Assembly: GCF_963855985.1 (NCBI RefSeq)
Contig: NC_087104.1
Span: forward strand, 5,766,001-5,830,000
DNA: 64,000 bases
Direction: 5' to 3'
From: Ostrinia nubilalis
Taxonomy: Eukaryota; Arthropoda; Insecta; Lepidoptera; Crambidae
The translations under genes and the position numbers were made by a program. Shown here one piece after another: positions 1-12,283 of this stretch. Below the pieces are notes generated by a model, which searched no databases, had not been told where the DNA came from, and saw nothing but the letters and a program-made list of their open reading frames with translations. Numbering within the stretch: the stretch's first letter is position 1; every line of letters begins with the position of its first letter.

Positions 1-339
1 TTTGCTTATTTTGAATAGATTTAGTTAAAAATTGTGTTATTTTTTGTAATATTTCTAAAATTAAAGGATGGAAGATGTTAATTAACCTTGATTTTGTTGA
101 TTGGCGTTAATATTTATTGAAATATAAGCATTTAAAGTTAGGTAGGCCTTATTTGTATCAAGTACCTTATTATAAAATGAGTTCTTATAGACATTTTCTG
201 GGCACGCTCTAATACCTACTTACCATTACATAAAAAATGTTAAAATTGTGAATAATAACTTCCTTCTTTTACTCCGAATGTTATGTATAGGTATACTTAG
301 CATGAAACGTATACGTATTCCCTGTATTATAGGTATAAT

Positions 340-540
340 ACAGGGTGGAATTTTGTAATGCCACCTAGAAGGAAAGTACTCTTAATACTGTAGATAGAAA
401 ATTTTACCTAAAGAGAACGTTCCTTTATTTTTGAAAAGGAATAGAACTGCATTCAAAGATTTCCAAAAATTTGCTTGCCACTATTTTTTATTTTTAAGAG
501 TACTTTCCCTCCAGGTGGCATTACAAAATTCCACCCTGTT
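340..540. mobile_element. MITE with about 44-bp terminal inverted repeats
   Basis: The left end at 341 reads CAGGGTGGAATTTTGTAATG. The right end at 497-538 is its reverse complement and continues inward through a GAAAGTACTCTTA-like stretch with few mismatches. The roughly 100-bp interior has no frame. No convincing target-site duplication is visible, so the superfamily is unassigned. Confidence 0.75.
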
Positions 541-980
541 TAAGCAATAGCAGCAAACTTTCGTATAATTCAGCATTAATTTTGATATCTTTCCACTTAT
601 TTTTTTTACTAAACACAACATTCTGAGCCTACCGTAGCGGAAATTATACTTCCGTTTTTCTTTTCCAATCTCATAAAAACAATATTATTAATGTATCGCA
701 AACTTTCTTATGAAAATCCATGAAAACTCTACACAAGACGTATCCCACGTTTCTGAAAGCAAACTGAGGTGGATATTTCTTCAAATAACATACGATCTCA
801 TTCTGGTGCCTCCAGCTGCACGAATAAAACTTGGGATTGCATGTGTATTGCATATTTAATGGTGACGTACAGGTACGAGAAAATTTCGCGACGTTGCAGG
901 GGGAAAATAGTTTTTCAGGAGAAAAACGTGATGTTTATACAAACAAATTGAACTTGAAATCATTGGCATCCTTGACTCCC

Positions 981-1322
981 CGCAGACAGACTTTTTGTCA
1001 TCCGATAGTTTGGTCGAGCTGTTAATTAGTATGAACATGTATGGAAGTGCCCACATTGCAACGATTTAACATCGGCCGATTCTTCATACAATTTGAAAGG
1101 CGACCCAACTATCGGCAGACTAAAAGACTGTTGTCTGCGGGTTACGAAGATTAAGACTAGGCGCAGACCATCGATTTTTAGTCGGCCGATAGTTGGGCCC
1201 GATTTTAATTTCTATGAAGAATCGGCCAAATCGAATCGGCGTAATGTGCGCACTTCCATACATGCCCATACTGATCAACTGCCCGACTAAACTATCGGCC
1301 GACGTAAAATCGATGGTCTGCG
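981..1322. mobile_element. Palindromic MITE (CGGCCGATAGT family)
   Basis: Two arms of about 130-150 bp (roughly 981-1113 and 1188-1322) are inverted copies. They share CGCAGAC ends, a GTATGGAAGTGC segment and CGGCCGATTCTTCATA. The motif ATCGATTTT..GTCGGCCGATAGTT also recurs in direct orientation near 1170, so the element holds three copies of its end sequence. There is no coding capacity. Boundaries are approximate. Confidence 0.65.
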
Positions 1323-1757
1323 CCTAGGCTAAGATGGGGTAAAACTCTACTCATGATACAAAGTACATTTCTCGAATATGAGACAAATTCAATAAGCCAA
1401 AATGTCAATAATACAACACCTAAATGTGCACAATGTGTGTTTATTAGAATCACTTTTTAAATCAAACTAGACTTTGGTATAAAAATAACAATGTTACTTT
1501 AGTGCCATGCCAGGCATATGGTGTTTCCCACAACACGAACCATTAGGTTGTCACAACACGGCTTGTGTGGACAACCTTAGCTTAAGCGCTATTGTTATAG
1601 GACAGGACCACTAGCCCTCAGGCTACGTGAAAGCTTGTAGAAATAAACAGTTATGTATTTTGTATCGAATGCTACTTGAGCAATGAAATTAAACAATGAA
1701 CAGAACTATTGTTGTCTCTTTGCTATTACATAATTATAATGCTTACTTTTTATCTAA

Positions 1758-1912
1758 GAGTGCTTTAACATTTAGGCGATTTAGCAGCGCGACAAACGCG
1801 CAACTGACGCGCTGCCGAAAATTTCATACTATGTGACAGCATGCCTTCACATTACAAAAACGCCGCTGCCGCGCTGCAGTCGCGCTACTAACGCCCTAAT
1901 GTGAAAGCACTC
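1758..1912. mobile_element. Harbinger-like MITE with TAA target duplication
   Basis: Inverted ends GAGTGCTTT..ACATT.AGG and their complement enclose a GC-rich core (GCAGCGCGAC..). TAA occurs directly on each side (1755-1757 and 1913-1915). A 3-bp TWA duplication is typical of PIF/Harbinger elements; the assignment is inferred from duplication length only. The right TAA is also the left TAA of the next MITE, so the two elements abut. Confidence 0.6.
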
Positions 1913-1915
1913 TAA

Positions 1916-2061
1916 CGCCCGTATTCACAAACATTACTATGATGTCTCACAGTGCGCGTGGACGCACAGGGTGACTCACAAACCAATCACAGAGCTCTAT
2001 TCAACATTGTGCGTTCGATTTGCTGCTTCACTTAAGCAAGCATCGTTTGTGAATACGGACG
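1916..2061. mobile_element. MITE family B, copy 1 (CGCCCGTATTCAC ends)
   Basis: A 146-bp element with inverted ends CGCCCGTATTCACAAAC and GTTTGTGAATACGGACG, flanked by TAA on both sides (1913-1915, 2062-2064). Its interior carries GAGCTCTATTCAAC and TGCTGCTTCACTTAAG, which recur in the copies at 38417, 41941, 46974 and 49325. Confidence 0.8.
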
Positions 2062-3203
2062 TAAGTAGCTTCATGTAAACGTTCCTACTCGTGTATCTAA
2101 TGGTTTAAGTCCATTATTAAATCATCTAACTCTGAAGTTACTTGGGCTAACACCGTTAATTAATTAAACTTTGAAGAAAGGTGCAGAGCTGCAAAAGTAT
2201 TGAAAGTTGGTTAAAAGTTTAATGTTGGCAAGAAGTATTGTATAAAATTGGTTAATTCGTCGTGTCTTTTTAACTTGATTCAGACCTGTAATTTTATACA
2301 TACGCATTAATTCGTTACATTATGTGGTTTAAAACTAATATAACACAAAACCTTTACAAGGCGGGAAGATCTCTCTTATATCATTCGACCTGAATAAATG
2401 GTTTTCTTTCTTTCTTTCAAAGATGGGTAGAAGACTAGACAATAATTACACTATTTTTTATCTAACCAGTTCAGATAGATAGTAAGTAATTAGGAGCAGT
2501 GGTTAGGTCCTAATTCCATTCAATGATGTATAGGAAACTGTTTTGCTTTGGTTATATCCCATTCGCTGTTACATCCATAATGTGAAAAGCCTTAAATTGC
2601 GCCAAATGAGCATGTATTATACTAATGAAGGTTTTTGTAGCCTTAACTGAACTATTCCTGTGAGAATTTTCGCTGCAACTTTGCGTAAGTAAAACATGCT
2701 CGTAAAATAGAGTTTACATTTTCCTGCAGGCACATTCAAAATGCATTTGCTTTCCAGTGGTACTTAGTTGAAAATTAAACCTATTTATGTACATTTTGCT
2801 TCCAAAGTAACGTAATGATAAACTAGGTACTTAATAAAATTGTTGTAAATTATTTTGTGCTAGCAGCTTCATTTGCTATCAATTATGTAACTTGATTTCT
2901 TACCAATTTCTAATTATTTTTATTTTATTAAAAAATCAACGGCATTACAATGTATAAATAGTAACATAATTGTATGTATGGCTAATTATAGGTTTCCCTG
3001 GACAGAACCTTAAAATAGCTAAATCAACCGTTCGGATTACCGAGATCCAACTGTTATTTCATTAAGTATCCAATAAAAACTAACCTGGGTCCTTCTCCTC
3101 ATTGTCAATTGGACAACGGAATAATTATGCCCTTTTTTTCTCTACATACTCGTAAAGTTAGTAGCTCTTGTTTCACAAAACAGCAATTTTAAATGTAAGA
3201 AAA

Positions 3204-4615
3204 TTGGCCAAGTGCGTGTCGTGCCACGCGCAGTGTAGGGTTCCGTAGCTGTCCGTCGTGACCACAATGTAATATTTCAGAAGCAAGCAATTACTTAATC
3301 TAAAGTCACTTTTAACCTTCGGCAGGCAACACTTTTTTTGTATACGTAAAAGGCAACAGGGGTGACCAGTCACCCCACAAATTCAATTTGAAATAAATAG
3401 CTTTGTGATGAAAAATCAAACTAATTAATGATAAGATCTATTACTTTGTTTCATTATAAAACTAAAAATGCTTTCATTTAACAGTTTATATATTTTTAAT
3501 AATTATTTTTTTAACATTAAGCACAGTTAAAGCTAATATCTTTGCGATGTTGAGGGCATGAGGGTAGTTGACATTTTATACGAGATGTCTTAACTTTTTT
3601 GTCCAGTTTTCTTTGACACAGCACTCACCTAGCCTGTTTCTGTAACTTTGCTAAAGATGCACCCTCAGGAGGTCCCTAGTTCATATTTAGAATGTCATGT
3701 GTAATTGCTCTATAATTCTCGTATCTCTCGCAGCAGTTACTATATTTAGTCGTGATGTTTGACTCCAGGGTGATGGAACCAAGAAGACCAAACATGTCCG
3801 TTCTTACATAGTAGCACGTTATGTTCGAATTGTGCTAGTAGAACGTCATCGTCGTAACAATTTCTCGCTATTGGAAATAAAGTCTTCCTCCTCCGACTGA
3901 ACTTAGATATTGTCTTCAATTTTGGAAATCTTATTATCATTTGAGCAGCGTTTATCATAGAAATTGACATCAGCAAGTCTATAAATATATTTTTCGATTT
4001 GACCATTCGAAAACAAAGCCATTTTTACTCCAAAACCAATTATTTACTTTAGCAACACGAAAAAATAAAGTATACGTAAAAGGCAACAGGGGTGATGAGT
4101 CACCCCAGCAGTGTCAAAATATCAAAAACAGGAGCCTAACGCTATATGTTGACGAATGCGACTGATAGCTTTCTCTCCAATTAGAGAATAGACCAAACAA
4201 CAGAAAGGCACAACATCAGCAACTAAACGTATCAAGACTTTTTTGAACTGGTGGGGTGACCAGTCACCCCTGTTGCCTTCCGAAGGTTAATATTTTCTTC
4301 CAAATAATTTTTACTAGTTTAGAAATTTTATAATACCTACATGAGTTAAATGACTTTTACTCTTAAACTAACTGATGTATCTTAACCATTATAGTGTTCC
4401 TTGAAAGTTCATGAAAAGCAGTATTACGAATTTTTCCAGATTTTTCAAGCCAATAAACAAATTATTTCAAAATTTTATTCTACCGTTTTGTCGGCGTGAT
4501 TAATATACATACCTCTACAAAATTACAGCTCCCTAGCAAAACCTCGGACAAACAGACAGACAGACATATCGAAACTATAAAGATTCCTTGTCAGGACTAC
4601 GGAATCTTAAAAACG
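3204..4615. mobile_element. Lepidopteran dispersed repeat interrupted by a TTAA element
   Basis: The left part starts TTGGCCAAGTGCGTGTCG and continues into AGGGTTCCGTAG. The right part holds CAGACAGACAGACAT and ends near CTACGGAATCTTAAAAA. I recognise these as the two ends of a very common moth and butterfly repeat. The middle is displaced by the insertion at 3316-4286. No protein is encoded. Confidence 0.6.
3316..4286. mobile_element. piggyBac-like non-autonomous element with TTAA target sites
   Basis: The ends are CCTTCGGCAGGCAACA at the left and its near complement TGTTGCCTTCCGAAGG at the right. TTAA sits directly outside both (3312-3315, 4287-4290). TTAA specificity with CCT-type ends suggests the piggyBac superfamily. 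The subterminal motif GGCAACAGGGGTGA plus AGTCACCCC occurs near 3351 and near 4082 in the same orientation, and inverted at the right end. The only long frame inside (86 codons, minus, 3746-4006) resembles no transposase I know. Confidence 0.65.
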
Positions 4616-5795
4616 TAGTGTCGACATGCGTAAATACAGGCACAGTAAGTTCACAGACAGCACACCAAGAAAAATATTGCTAGGTACATCTTATGTTATT
4701 GCAATACGTGCTATTTTGCGACAAAAATGTAAAGCTTGTTATGCTTTCTCTGTACAATCGATGCGGTAACTTAGTTGCCGATCGGATATTGCAGCCACCG
4801 CGGCCGGCGCACACGGGCGGGTTTTTATCTGCGATTGCGAGGAAATCTTATGAACTGAAATGAGAGGTTATTACTGCCTTTTGGAAAATGGATTTTATTT
4901 GGAAATGATGTCATTTGTGTATTATTCAATGAGGAAGAGAACATCTCTTTACTGGAAGTTTGTTAAAAATATTGTTTGGTTGTTGTTGAAACAGGTTGAA
5001 ACGTAGTATTATACGAAAACATGTAAAGTGAATTTTAGTATGGAATGTACACGCCTCTTTATACTACTGTTCAATGCGTGTGTAACTTTGTATTAGTAAG
5101 GGTGTTTGTGTTTCCCTGTTCGATTGATTAGAATATTATTATTATAAACTAGAATCAATCAAGAATATCTTATAAGATTGAAGATAATTTTATCAAAACT
5201 CAGAGGTGTTGTTCCCATAGTTTTGTTTTTTATTCTTTAAAATCCAGACTTGAAACTGTCTAAGGAAATTTTTATTTCATTAATAACTTTAAGTCAACAG
5301 GTTATAGAAGGTCAATGATACTCGTACATCAAGTTGTTTTTCGATAAAAAAAAACTGCTTTCTGATGTCATCATGGCGATCATAGGTAGGTACAAAAGTT
5401 AATAAAACGCAAACGTATCAAAAGTAAAAAGAGTTCCACTCGTGAGTCTCACAACAGTATTAAAAAGTATTTTATAGTAAACTCGCTCTAAATTGGCTTC
5501 GAGACTCCGTCCGCCATTAAATTAGACTGGAATTTTTCCATTGAGCTATAACTTAGTTGGGCCTACGAGGTTAGTCGGGTTATCCGATTATGTTCCACGA
5601 AGTTTCTGTTTATACCGGATTACAAGTAGTGATGTGGAAGGTTAAGTTGCTTAGATTTCAGGTCAAGTTAAATTCAATTAGCTGTAAAATTTCAGCGCCA
5701 AAATTAATATAGTTTCCATTTGAGAACGACGTGTGAAAAGTCTAGAGTTTCACACCCGAAAATTGGTAATTTTGCCAAACAATAACACAGACTAC

Positions 5796-5913
5796 GGCTG
5801 GGTTGCACCGTCTTACTTTAGCTTTGATAAACGTCAAAAATCTGTCAAACTCCATACAAAATGCACCGGATAACGTCATAGTTGCCGACAAAGTTAGATG
5901 GTGCAACTCAGCC
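5796..5913. mobile_element. MITE family C, copy 1 (GGCTGAGTTGCACCA ends)
   Basis: A 118-bp palindromic element. Its ends read GGCTGGGTTGCACC and GGTGCAACTCAGCC, around a core with AACGTCAAAAATCTGTCAAA and CCATACAAAA. Near-identical copies lie at 26990-27107 and 40510-40626, and a partial one at 18260-18349. Confidence 0.75.
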
Positions 5914-6029
5914 TGTTTATTGTCAGTATGCAACTGCAAAATGAAAATAATGTACTTAGAGATGGTCCTCCAATTATATATTTTGTCTGAAATTGAAAAT
6001 CACGAGTTATACAAATTACTGAAACCATC

Positions 6030-6102
6030 TGGACAGCACTGGATCGGTCATGGTGGAAATCCTTGAGTGACCTTTGTCCAGCAGTGGACGTCATTTGGCT
6101 GT
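6030..6102 (+). mobile_element. RTE-type LINE 3' end, short decayed fragment
   Basis: The segment GTCCAGCAGTGGACGTCAT followed by TTGGCTG matches the C-terminal coding end and 3' end of the RTE-like LINE seen in longer form at 9370-9765. It is severely 5'-truncated. Confidence 0.6.
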
Positions 6103-7290
6103 AACAAAAGAACGATTGGCTTCAACCAAATGTCCGTTCGTTTGTTTCGTTTTCAATCCCTGCTACAATAGATTTTTTTAAATGACGCGTACTATAAATT
6201 CTACATAAATTTTCTCCAGATATCCACGTATTTTACGAATTGGTACATCACTAGCCAAGCACGTAATCTGGGAATTGGGGATTTAACAGTTGGTCTACTG
6301 GACTATTGATGCATTAACTCGAATCAGGAGGGACAGCTGGCTTTCAATGAACGCTACATACGAATACCTATGGCATGCATACAGGGTGTAAAAGCATGTC
6401 AGGAAAAAATTGGTCCATATTACAAACTGGCGCTCAAAACTCGACGTTATTTTGGTCAAAGAGTCATTTAGTCAAAGGGGATATAAATCCCCCAGAATGG
6501 TCTGGTCTGGTGCTGTCCCCCAGGACGTTGGAGGCTACCGAATTAAAGATGATAATTGATGAAGTACAAACTTACTACTATTAATCGTACATCGTCACAT
6601 AGCACATCAGGAGCCAGGTCTTTTTAAAACTACCCTAGATACGCCAATGCCTGTAAATTGTTTTATATTTTAAAATCGAAACAATTAAAATCTGCAAGAG
6701 GTTTGAGCCTAGTTCTCTAATCTTTTCCTAATAAACCTAGTTTTATTATCTTACGGAATGTTTATTAATAAGGTTTTACTATGTGTAGGCATGTATTACT
6801 TTTATTTCTTAGCTTAGCATGAAATAGTAAAATGTTAAATTAGATAAAATAATTTGGACTGTTCTTCTTCTTCTTCCTCGGTTCCTCACTGATGAGGATC
6901 GCGACTACATATTATAGTGTTCCTCCACAGACTGCGGTCAGAAGCTGTGTGTACCGCAGGATGCAAGCTTCCGCCCACTCTTGATTAATTTGGACTCTAC
7001 AAGTAGGCAAAAGCAGGTAGGTAAAAGCAGTTATGTGTAACTTTTATTTGAAATGACTACAATAACATTGTACTGGACAGTAAAACGTCTGTTATTGTTG
7101 AACAGCTAGTGAAAAATATTTACACCCTGTATAGCTGAAGTTTGTGATTCAAAGTTATTAGGGCGGCGAAACTTTGTGTGAGACCACTCAAGTAGGTAAG
7201 GTATTGGACGAGCTACTGCCGAATCGATCGTATAGATAGGTAAGTACTTTATATTGTATTGACAATAATGGCATGATTGAGTCGATTCTA

Positions 7291-7556
7291 TCATCATCAT
7301 CATCAACAGCCCTTTACAGTCCACTGCTGGACTATGAGCCTCCTCCACTATAGTAGAGGGTTTTGCCATAATCTCCACGCTTGGCAGGCGGGTTGGAGAT
7401 CGCAGTTTAAAAGATTGATGTTTTTCAGAGAGCGCTGCTGCCCATTCTCTGTTTGATGTGTAGTCCCTAAGTCGCCTCTTACGACACCCGCGGGAAGAGT
7501 AGGGGTTGGTGACAAATGTATTCTACTCTGCCGTCACCACACGGCTTCTTCGGAGT
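7291..7556 (-). mobile_element. LINE-type 3' end fragment, ATC-microsatellite side
   Basis: An ATC repeat is followed by CCCTTTACAGTCCACTGCTGG, CTCCACGCTTGGCAGGCGGG and a terminal ACACGGCTTCTTCGG. I associate this series with a dispersed lepidopteran retroelement tail. It is inferred to run on the minus strand because the microsatellite is at the low-coordinate end. No frame is intact. Confidence 0.45.
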
Positions 7557-8345
7557 CGATTCTATACAAATGATTAAAATATTGATTTCTATCTTAGTAA
7601 AATACTCGTAAATCAACAACAAATTATAAAATAACGTGTCTTAAATACGTCATTTTATAATTTTCTAAGTTCATCAAATAAATTGTTTTGGTAAAATAAT
7701 ACGTAGGTATTCCGCATAGCAAGCCGACTACGGTAATCAACTGATAGAGAAAAATATTCACAAAACATCAAGCAAACATCAAAAGTATTTCCACGACTCA
7801 ATTCCGAACTAATACATTCATCATCACATTTCTATTCAAGAAATACATAGTCATCTCTCACGAGAAAAAATATCATTCAGAAATTTGCGCCTATATTTAA
7901 TATTGCGGCAAAATGAACTTCAGTCAGCACGTTGCTAACGTTATTTCCATAGGCGTTCAGCATTCAGCTGTAACGTCACAGAGTAGAAAATTAAGTAGCC
8001 GACAATCTGGGAATGAGAAAATGGAAGTAAAGTCATTACTGAGATAAAAGTTTTGAGATAAATCGCGTTAATTAGGTTTTTGGAGTTATCACCAAGTCTT
8101 CATTTAGATAAGTTGTTAACAAGTTTTGAGAAGTGTCTATGTAATGTAATATGAAATTAGTAAACTTATTAAGTTCAGTAGTAACTACTTGCCTAATTTA
8201 TTTTCCCTGTTTCCTTGTTCGTAGATCTACTTTACTTAGATTCAGTCACTACTTGGGCATGAAATTGACATTTTATATTTTTTTCTAGCCTTATTAGAAA
8301 TAAACGGCTACCTGACGTGGACCGAACGCGCGTTCCCGATCACGA

Positions 8346-8493
8346 CGTCGCTTGCCTCTCTAACTGACGTAACTGACATTTTGCAAAATTTTCAGGCGAT
8401 TAGACAGATCGTTTCATTTTGCGAAATTGATTAAGATGGTGTAGACAACTCAGTTTCGAAAAAAATTCAGATACGTCAGAGAGGCAAGCGACG
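8346..8493. mobile_element. Short MITE with CGTCGCTTGCCTCTC ends
   Basis: The left end CGTCGCTTGCCTCTC plus CTGACGTA is inverted at the right end (TACGTCAGAGAGGCAAGCG). The interior of about 100 bp has no frame. No clear target duplication was found. Confidence 0.65.
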
Positions 8494-9033
8494 ACGAGTC
8501 GGCCAGTCCAACCCCTTCACCGTTCGGTATTATCTATTGCACATTTCGGGACTAAGCAGATGGTGACTAATACAGATATGAAAATGAAGGGTTGTACTGA
8601 AACATCCACTCTGTGATACAGGTGAATGTAGCACGGAAGCAAAAGGGTGCTAATGGACACTGCAAATTGGTCGGAAACGCAATTTCAAATCTCTTTTGCG
8701 ATATGAGTGCCTCGATAACCAGTTTGCACGGACTAGCCACTTTTCATGGAACTTTCAGGTTGGTTACTGAAGTGTTATGGGAGTAGATAAGGAGAATGAG
8801 CTAGCTACAGATTACAGCGCAAACTTTGCGCTGGAAGAAAATCTATCAATGACCAATGGATACAGGGACCTACCTAACCTACCTTGAAAACTTGTTGTGA
8901 TTTATAACCATATTGGTAGATATATTTCCTTACAAATACATTTATGGCGTCTTGTTTAAACACGATGCTCCAAAAATAAAAGGTAGAGAACACATAAAAT
9001 CACTGATGGTTGCAATGCATTTAAAAACACTCG

Positions 9034-9285
9034 TCGTTTCAGCCAAATGACGTCCACTGCTGGACAAAGGCCTCCCCCAAGGTTTTCCATAATGAACGGT
9101 CCTGCGCTGCCCGCATCCAGGCACTTTCCGCGACCTTCACCAGATCGTCGGTCCACCTAGTAGGAGGCCTGCCCAGAGCAGTGCCCACGCTACGTCTTCC
9201 AGCCCGTAGTCGCCGCTCGAGAACTTTTCTGCCCCAATGGCCATCGTCTCTACTAGCTATGTGCCCCGCCCACACTACATAAATT
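9034..9285 (-). mobile_element. RTE-type LINE reverse-transcriptase C-terminus, minus copy
   Basis: The minus-strand frame reads WAGHIASRDDGHWGRKVLE..., then RPPTRWTDDLVKVAESAWM and LGEAFVQQWTS before a stop. This is the conserved carboxy-terminal block of the endonuclease/reverse-transcriptase of lepidopteran RTE-like LINEs. It is 5'-truncated and lies head-to-head with the plus-strand copy at 9370-9765, about 85 bp away. Confidence 0.8.
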
Positions 9286-9369
9286 AAAACTAAAAACACT
9301 TACATAAATTAAATAAGTTTTTGTTTTGTTTTTCCTAGAAATAAAATCCGTCCTTACTTGTTGTCCGTC

Positions 9370-9765
9370 GCTTACTATGGGCCTCATAAGAAGGCTCAAG
9401 GTCACCCAAAGAGCGATGGAGCGTGCTATGCTCGGAGTTTCCCTGCGTGATCGAATCAGAAATGAGGAGATCCGTAGGAGAACCAGAGTGACTGACATAG
9501 CCCGCAGAATCGCTAAAATCAAGTGGCAGTGGGCGGGGCACATAGCTCGAAGAGCTGATGGCCGCTGGGGCAGGAAAGTTCTTGAGTGGCGACCACGAGC
9601 TGGAAGACGTAGCGTGGGCAGGCCTCCCACTAGGTGGACCGACGATCTGGTGAAGGTCGCGGGAGGTACCTGGATGCAAGCGGCGCAGGACCGGTCTTTG
9701 TGGAAATCCTTGGGGGAGGCCTTTGTCCAGCAGTGGACGTCTTTCGGCTGAAACGATACGATACG
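9370..9765 (+). mobile_element. RTE-type LINE reverse-transcriptase C-terminus, plus copy
   Basis: This is the best preserved RTE fragment. An open frame covers about 125 residues from MGLIRRLKVTQRAMERAML through WAGHIARRADGRWG, RPPTRWTDDLVKVAGG and LGEAFVQQWTS, then a stop near 9750. The frame is intact but lacks the endonuclease and the reverse-transcriptase palm. After the stop the sequence runs into an ACGATACGATACGAG tail, a short microsatellite in place of poly(A). Confidence 0.85.
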
Positions 9766-10282
9766 AGAAATAAAATCCAAGACATCTCGACTGGATCGCA
9801 AGAATCCAACTCTTTTAACTACTATTAATAGGTCTAGCGCTTAACTCAATCAGTGCCTGACTGGGTGACGTTGACATAATGACGTGACAAAGCATACAAA
9901 TCTAAATCACATTATTTTGAAGTCTCGCTGACGTTTGACGTTCCTAAAACACCCTCCCGTGCCGATCCTAACTATGTTTGGATTAATTCGAAGTTTAATA
10001 AAAGTATCGAGGTTCGATCACAGTAAAACAAATTTTGGCCTGTCCCCAAGACTAACTATGACTCATCCAATCCATAATTTAACGTTAAGTTATTATCACA
10101 AACCTGATGTCATCCCAGATTTGGCAAAGAGAGCTGCAAGTTGCTCGTCCCTAAAATGTGGCGGGCTTTGCCGAATGCCGAACTTCTGCAATTGTCAGAG
10201 GCAGACGCCAGCTCTGATACACGGCAACTTAAGATTTAAAGTATGATGAACTGGAAGAGATGATAATAATAATAACTAGCTA

Positions 10283-10545
10283 TTAATAACTAACCCGGTT
10301 GGTAGCGGCCTGCGTCCAGCGCTTTCCTGCTACCTTTATGATGTCGTCGGTCAACCTTGTGGGTGGACGTCCCATGCTGCGTTTTCCGGTACGCGGCCTC
10401 CACTCCAGAACCTTGCTACTCCATCGGCCGTCAGTTCTGCATACTATGTACCCTGCCCATTGCCACTTCAGCTTAACGGGTAACATGGAAAGCATTGGGG
10501 GAGGCCTATGTTCAGCAGTGGACGTACTATGGCTGAGATGATGAT
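10283..10545. mobile_element. Composite RTE fragment with inverted junction
   Basis: 10283-10480 encodes on the minus strand KWQWAGYIVCRTDGRWSSK and the RPPTRLTDD block of the RTE C-terminus. From about 10482 the sequence switches to the plus-strand 3' tail (GGGGGAGGCCTATGTTCAGC, then GTGGACGTAC and an ATG-rich tail). Such a switch can come from twin-priming or from two insertions. Neither part is functional. Confidence 0.65.
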
Positions 10546-10670
10546 AATGATGATTAATAACTAAAACGTCAAAAATTACATAAAATAACTACCTTGTCTT
10601 CATTAGGCCAACTTAGACTGTAGGCTCTTTTCAAGACACGCGTTCTAATTTGGACTACTGGAGGGTGTTT

Positions 10671-10900
10671 TTTTTTTACTTTAAACGAAAAGATCTGCTT
10701 CAGTCAGAGTGCCGCGGGAACATTTTTTTTATCCACAACGAGGTAGCTCTTAGCCTAAATCTCATCTGATGGTAAGTAATGATCAGGCCGAAGGTGGAAG
10801 CGAGCTTCACCCGGAATCCTCAACCACGGAGGAACTGGCTATCTTACCTCTAACTGCCGGAAAACAAAAATGCTGTTAACATTGGTAGCTAGCTCACGAG
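10671..10900 (-). mobile_element. Poly(A)-tailed retroelement 3' fragment
   Basis: A T-tract at the low end is followed, after a gap, by ACGAGGTAGCTCTTAGCC, ATCTGATGGTAAGTAATGA, GGTGGAAGCGAGCTTCACC and CAACCACGGAGGAACTGGC. I recognise this series from lepidopteran LINE 3' untranslated regions. The T-tract places the 3' end at low coordinates, so it runs on the minus strand. Confidence 0.5.
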
Positions 10901-11027
10901 AGTCATTCGTGCCTAAGGTGCAGGACCCGACTTATATTATGCATTATAGGTACCTTTAGCATTAGTAGAAACACGTACCTAACTTTGAAATAATTGTGTA
11001 GCACTTCCTCCATGTCAAGTTAAATAG

Positions 11028-11461
11028 CAGGGATGTTATGGATATCCGTAACCGTAACCGAAACTATCGGATATCTGAAATAAAAAATCATCCGTAATCG
11101 AAACCGATTCAAAAGTTTCGGATAGTTTCGGATAAAGGTGGAGTCTAAATCTTAATATTTTTTAATATTTGTTACTTGTCTGGCATTCCCTGGAACCATC
11201 TAATACTTATCCCTGCCTGTTTTACCCTTATCATAGGTGTCGTTGTATTACATAAAAGTGGCTATGTGGGTCGCGCAGCATCTTGCTATTTGAATTTTAC
11301 ATTTTTAAAATTCTAATACTTATCCGTGACCGAAATTATTCGAAATTTTCGGATAATCCGAAATGATTTGATATCCGTAACCGTAACCGAAACCGGTATA
11401 ATATTATTTTAATATATGCAACCGTATCCATAACCGAAACTTCATATCCTTAAAATCCCTG
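11028..11461. mobile_element. hAT-like MITE family D, copy 1
   Basis: A 434-bp element with ends CAGGGATGTTATGGATATCC and CATATCC..ATCCCTG. It is rich in the motif GGTTACGGATA in both orientations. It is flanked by TTAAATAG (11020-11027) and TAAAATAG (11462-11469), an 8-bp duplication with one mismatch. CAGGG ends plus 8-bp duplications fit the hAT superfamily. Related copies lie at 33335-33722 and 48250-48489. Confidence 0.7.
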
Positions 11462-11885
11462 TAAAATAGCACCAAAACCGTTTTTCAGGGTAGATAATTT
11501 AAATCTTACTAACGTATTCATTACTCTACATCTGTGTCGGGGCCGGTCGTTCCAACTACCCCTTTGGCGATCTCTGCCAAGAGATAGAATTTAAAACGAA
11601 AATTAGAAGAACTGCTGCACTGCTAGCGATAGGTGCAGACTGACTCCATTTTACTATGAAAATAGTAATGTTAAGTTGATAGACTGAAAAAGATTTTGAA
11701 ATTGCATTGGTAAACATTTTAAAACAGTTTGTTTCTATACAGATAATTGACTGTTCATGCTATGCTTTACAATATTTAGTTGATTTCATTTTTAATTGCA
11801 CATCAACTTCAATTTATTCTTAATTATCAAATATCTAGCAAACTTTTCAATTCCCTGGATACGCTCATAAAAATTTTGACTCTGA

Positions 11886-12000
11886 TTTTCATCATCATCA
11901 TCATTTATTTTCAGAGGACGTCCTGAATATAGGCTTTCCCCAATGATTTCTGATTGGCCGGCCTGTATCCAGCTCCTACTTTATGAGGTCATCTGTCCAT
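11886..12000 (-). mobile_element. Decayed RTE-type LINE tail
   Basis: An ATC microsatellite is followed by GAGGACGTCCTGAATATAGG, CAATGATTTCTGATTGGCC and TATGAGGTCATCTGTCCATC. This is the minus-strand complement of the RTE tail with several indels. Confidence 0.5.
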
Positions 12001-12283
12001 CTCGTGACTGGTGACTTTGGTGTAGGTACAAATGTTAGGTGCCAAATAAGCCACTCCAAAAAATAATAAATTGTGTTTATTATTCCCACCCAACAAAGCT
12101 GGAAGGTCATACAACTCATATTTCGTAACTTGTTCGTAGTTTCTACGATCCATCATCGTGGCATGTGCACTCACCGAGTTCAAATACCTCCCTGTGTTTG
12201 ATAGGGTTTCTTCTAAAACTTCTAGTTGCTTTCACGTTCATGGGCATTACGATCTACCACCGCCGACCCGCCGATATAGTCCA

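Noticed and set aside
3746..4006. 86-codon minus frame inside the TTAA element as a possible transposase
   Set aside because: Far too short and without the catalytic Asp blocks expected of a piggyBac transposase.
9253..9801. 182-codon minus frame, the second longest after the reverse transcriptase and transporter frames
   Set aside because: It is antisense to the RTE coding block at 9370-9765 and runs across the junction of two LINE fragments; composition is that of a shadow frame.
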